NCBI GenBank assembly: GCA_945913255.1
Contig: CAMEDC010000003.1
Coordinates: 1 to 64,000, forward strand
Source of the DNA: an uncultured Lachnospiraceae bacterium
GTDB lineage: Bacteria > Bacillota > Clostridia > Lachnospirales > Lachnospiraceae
Reading direction: 5' to 3'
Length of the DNA: 64,000 nt
Part shown: positions 63,086 to 64,000 of the stretch, piece after piece
How the letters are laid out: every line of letters begins with the position of its first letter
Position numbering within the stretch: the stretch's first letter is position 1
Translations under genes and position numbers: made by a program
Notes under the pieces: model-generated
What the model was told of the DNA's origin: nothing
Databases searched by the model: none
Seen by the model: only the letters and a program-made list of their open reading frames with translations

Positions 63086-63721
63086 ATGAAAGCAGAAACC
63101 TATCCCTTTGTTGTCCGTCCTTTACCTTACGAGTATGATGCTTTGATTCCCGTCCTGGATGAGGAGACGCTGCACTTTCACCATGACAAGCACTATAAGA
63201 CCTATGTGGACAATCTGAACAATATTCTTGCAGATTATCCGGAATTGCAGAAGATGAGTCTGGAAGAATTACTTACCGATATTGAGGAGTTACCCGCAGC
63301 AGCCCAGACACCGATTCGGAATAACGGAGGCGGCGTTTATAATCATGAGCTGTATTTCGATGCCATGAAGAGTCCTGTGGGGCAGGAACCGGACGGTGCA
63401 TTGTCGGAAGCCATCAATCGGGATTTTGGCTCGTATAAACAGTGGAAAGAGCAGATGAAACAAGCTGCTGTCAGCAAGTTCGGCTCCGGCTGGGCGTGGC
63501 TTGTAACAGACGGTACAGGTAAATTATCCATTCTCCAGACAGCGAATCAGGATGTGCCGGATTTGAAAGAATATACACCAATCTTTCCGGTAGATGTCTG
63601 GGAGCATGCCTATTATCTGCAATATCAGAACAGAAGAGCGGACTATGTGGAAGGCTGGTTCGATTTAATCAACTGGCGCAAAGCAGCGAAACGATATGAG
63701 GATGCGGTAAGTGGGCAGTGA
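63086..63721 (+). CDS. sodA: Superoxide dismutase (Fe/Mn type)
   Basis: 211 residues. The metal ligands are present: His in TLHFHHDKHY, His in YNHELYFDAM, and Asp and His in PVDVWEHAYYLQYQNRR. The core GSGWAWLV is typical. It removes superoxide in the cytoplasm; in an anaerobe this is an oxygen-stress function. No signal peptide. Metal choice cannot be settled by eye. AAAT precedes the ATG and the ribosome binding site is weak (GTGGGAG about 12 bases before). Confidence 0.93.
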   Translation: MKAETYPFVVRPLPYEYDALIPVLDEETLHFHHDKHYKTYVDNLNNILADYPELQKMSLEELLTDIEELPAAAQTPIRNNGGGVYNHELYFDAMKSPVGQEPDGALSEAINRDFGSYKQWKEQMKQAAVSKFGSGWAWLVTDGTGKLSILQTANQDVPDLKEYTPIFPVDVWEHAYYLQYQNRRADYVEGWFDLINWRKAAKRYEDAVSGQ

Positions 63722-63843
63722 GCATTCGAGAGAAGATCCGGCAGAGAGTGTTACCGGGCAATAAGTACCCGACAGTTGCAGGATGGAAAAATTCTGTGGT
63801 AATATGTAAATGTTCAGAGCTATTCGTCGGGAGATAACAATTT

Positions 63844-64000
63844 ATGAATCAGATAAATTACCAGAAAGAACTGGAAAAAATATTGGAAGGATTGAGGCAG
63901 AACAGGGAACAAAAAGATGGGACAGTCCCGTCGGAAACGGCTGTCGTGCCAAGACTGTTTCTACACAGCTGCTGCGCACCCTGCAGCAGCTATGTACTGG
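63844..64000 (+). CDS. queH: Epoxyqueuosine reductase QueH, N-terminal part (3' end outside window)
   Basis: About 52 codons are visible. LFLHSCCAPCSSYVL matches the Cys-rich start of QueH (DUF208), which reduces epoxyqueuosine to queuosine in tRNA. The N-terminal extension (MNQINYQKELEKILEGLRQN) is the normal QueH start. GGGAG lies eight bases upstream. The gene runs off the window at base 64000. Confidence 0.85.
   Translation, partial: MNQINYQKELEKILEGLRQNREQKDGTVPSETAVVPRLFLHSCCAPCSSYVL

Noticed and set aside
1..64000. CRISPR arrays, rRNA genes and intact insertion sequences
   Set aside because: No regularly spaced repeats, rRNA-like sequence or full transposase gene was seen.

Overview
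The window looks like a chromosomal segment of a spore-forming, Gram-positive anaerobe of the class Clostridia, most likely family Lachnospiraceae. This rests on content, not on a database search: an alpha/beta-type SASP, SpoVB- and SpoIIM-type proteins, a Spo0A-type DNA-binding domain, a bacilli/clostridia-type LexA box at recA, a large single-chain PurL, RemA-gmk-rpoZ linkage, moderate GC and strong AGGAGG-type ribosome binding sites.

Layout. Positions 1-4151 hold a four-gene plus-strand cluster whose first gene is cut by the window edge: a protein with acidic 17-residue repeats and a C39/papain-like cysteine-peptidase domain, an unrecognised 159-residue protein, an SPFH-SHOCT scaffold protein and a four-helix membrane protein with a cytoplasmic helical tail. 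From 4300 to 9382 (minus) lies a complete BMP-family nucleoside ABC importer (lipoprotein, ATPase, two permeases) with hairpin regulation inside the operon, then xpt and holA. From 11367 to 17955 (plus) are a short PTS enzyme I, a receiver-less Spo0A-like regulator, glycogen synthase, a SpoVB-type flippase and two small genes (DUF1062, CD3324-like), each preceded by an eight-codon leader ORF and hairpins that mask its ribosome binding site. The RqcH gene faces them on the minus strand.

At 20052-20202 tRNA-Val and tRNA-Met are followed by a wrecked prophage (about 20266-21798): an integrase tail, a capsid-protein tail, tail-chaperone/Gp15 genes and a peptidase fragment, then an XRE regulator and an orphan small gene. 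From 22767 a housekeeping run follows: yicC, remA, gmk, rpoZ, rimO, pgsA, cinA, LexA-controlled recA, recX, rny, an aminotransferase, a Nudix hydrolase and spoIIM. A hairpin-rich repeat region separates these from a minus-strand DAHP synthase and a Fur-box-controlled FeoB-associated peptide gene.

From 36202 to 43367 are a polysaccharide deacetylase, a bactofilin and the pyrH-frr-uppS-cdsA-dxr-rseP cluster (translation, undecaprenol, phospholipid and isoprenoid synthesis). A degenerate phosphatase-like gene and a Ser/Thr kinase gene come next, followed by a transaldolase-type aldolase, an ssp gene with a sigma-G-like promoter, tRNA-Trp, two proteins of unknown function (one a 761-residue cNMP-binding-domain protein), a DUF6508-like gene with a TetR regulator, purL, a hybrid histidine kinase paired with an EAL/HDOD protein, carAB behind a leader peptide and terminator that resemble pyrBI-type attenuation, superoxide dismutase and the start of queH.

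The most unusual signals are the first cluster, the receiver-less Spo0A, the two leader-peptide/RBS-masking modules, the carAB leader, and several other hairpin-rich untranslated regions.
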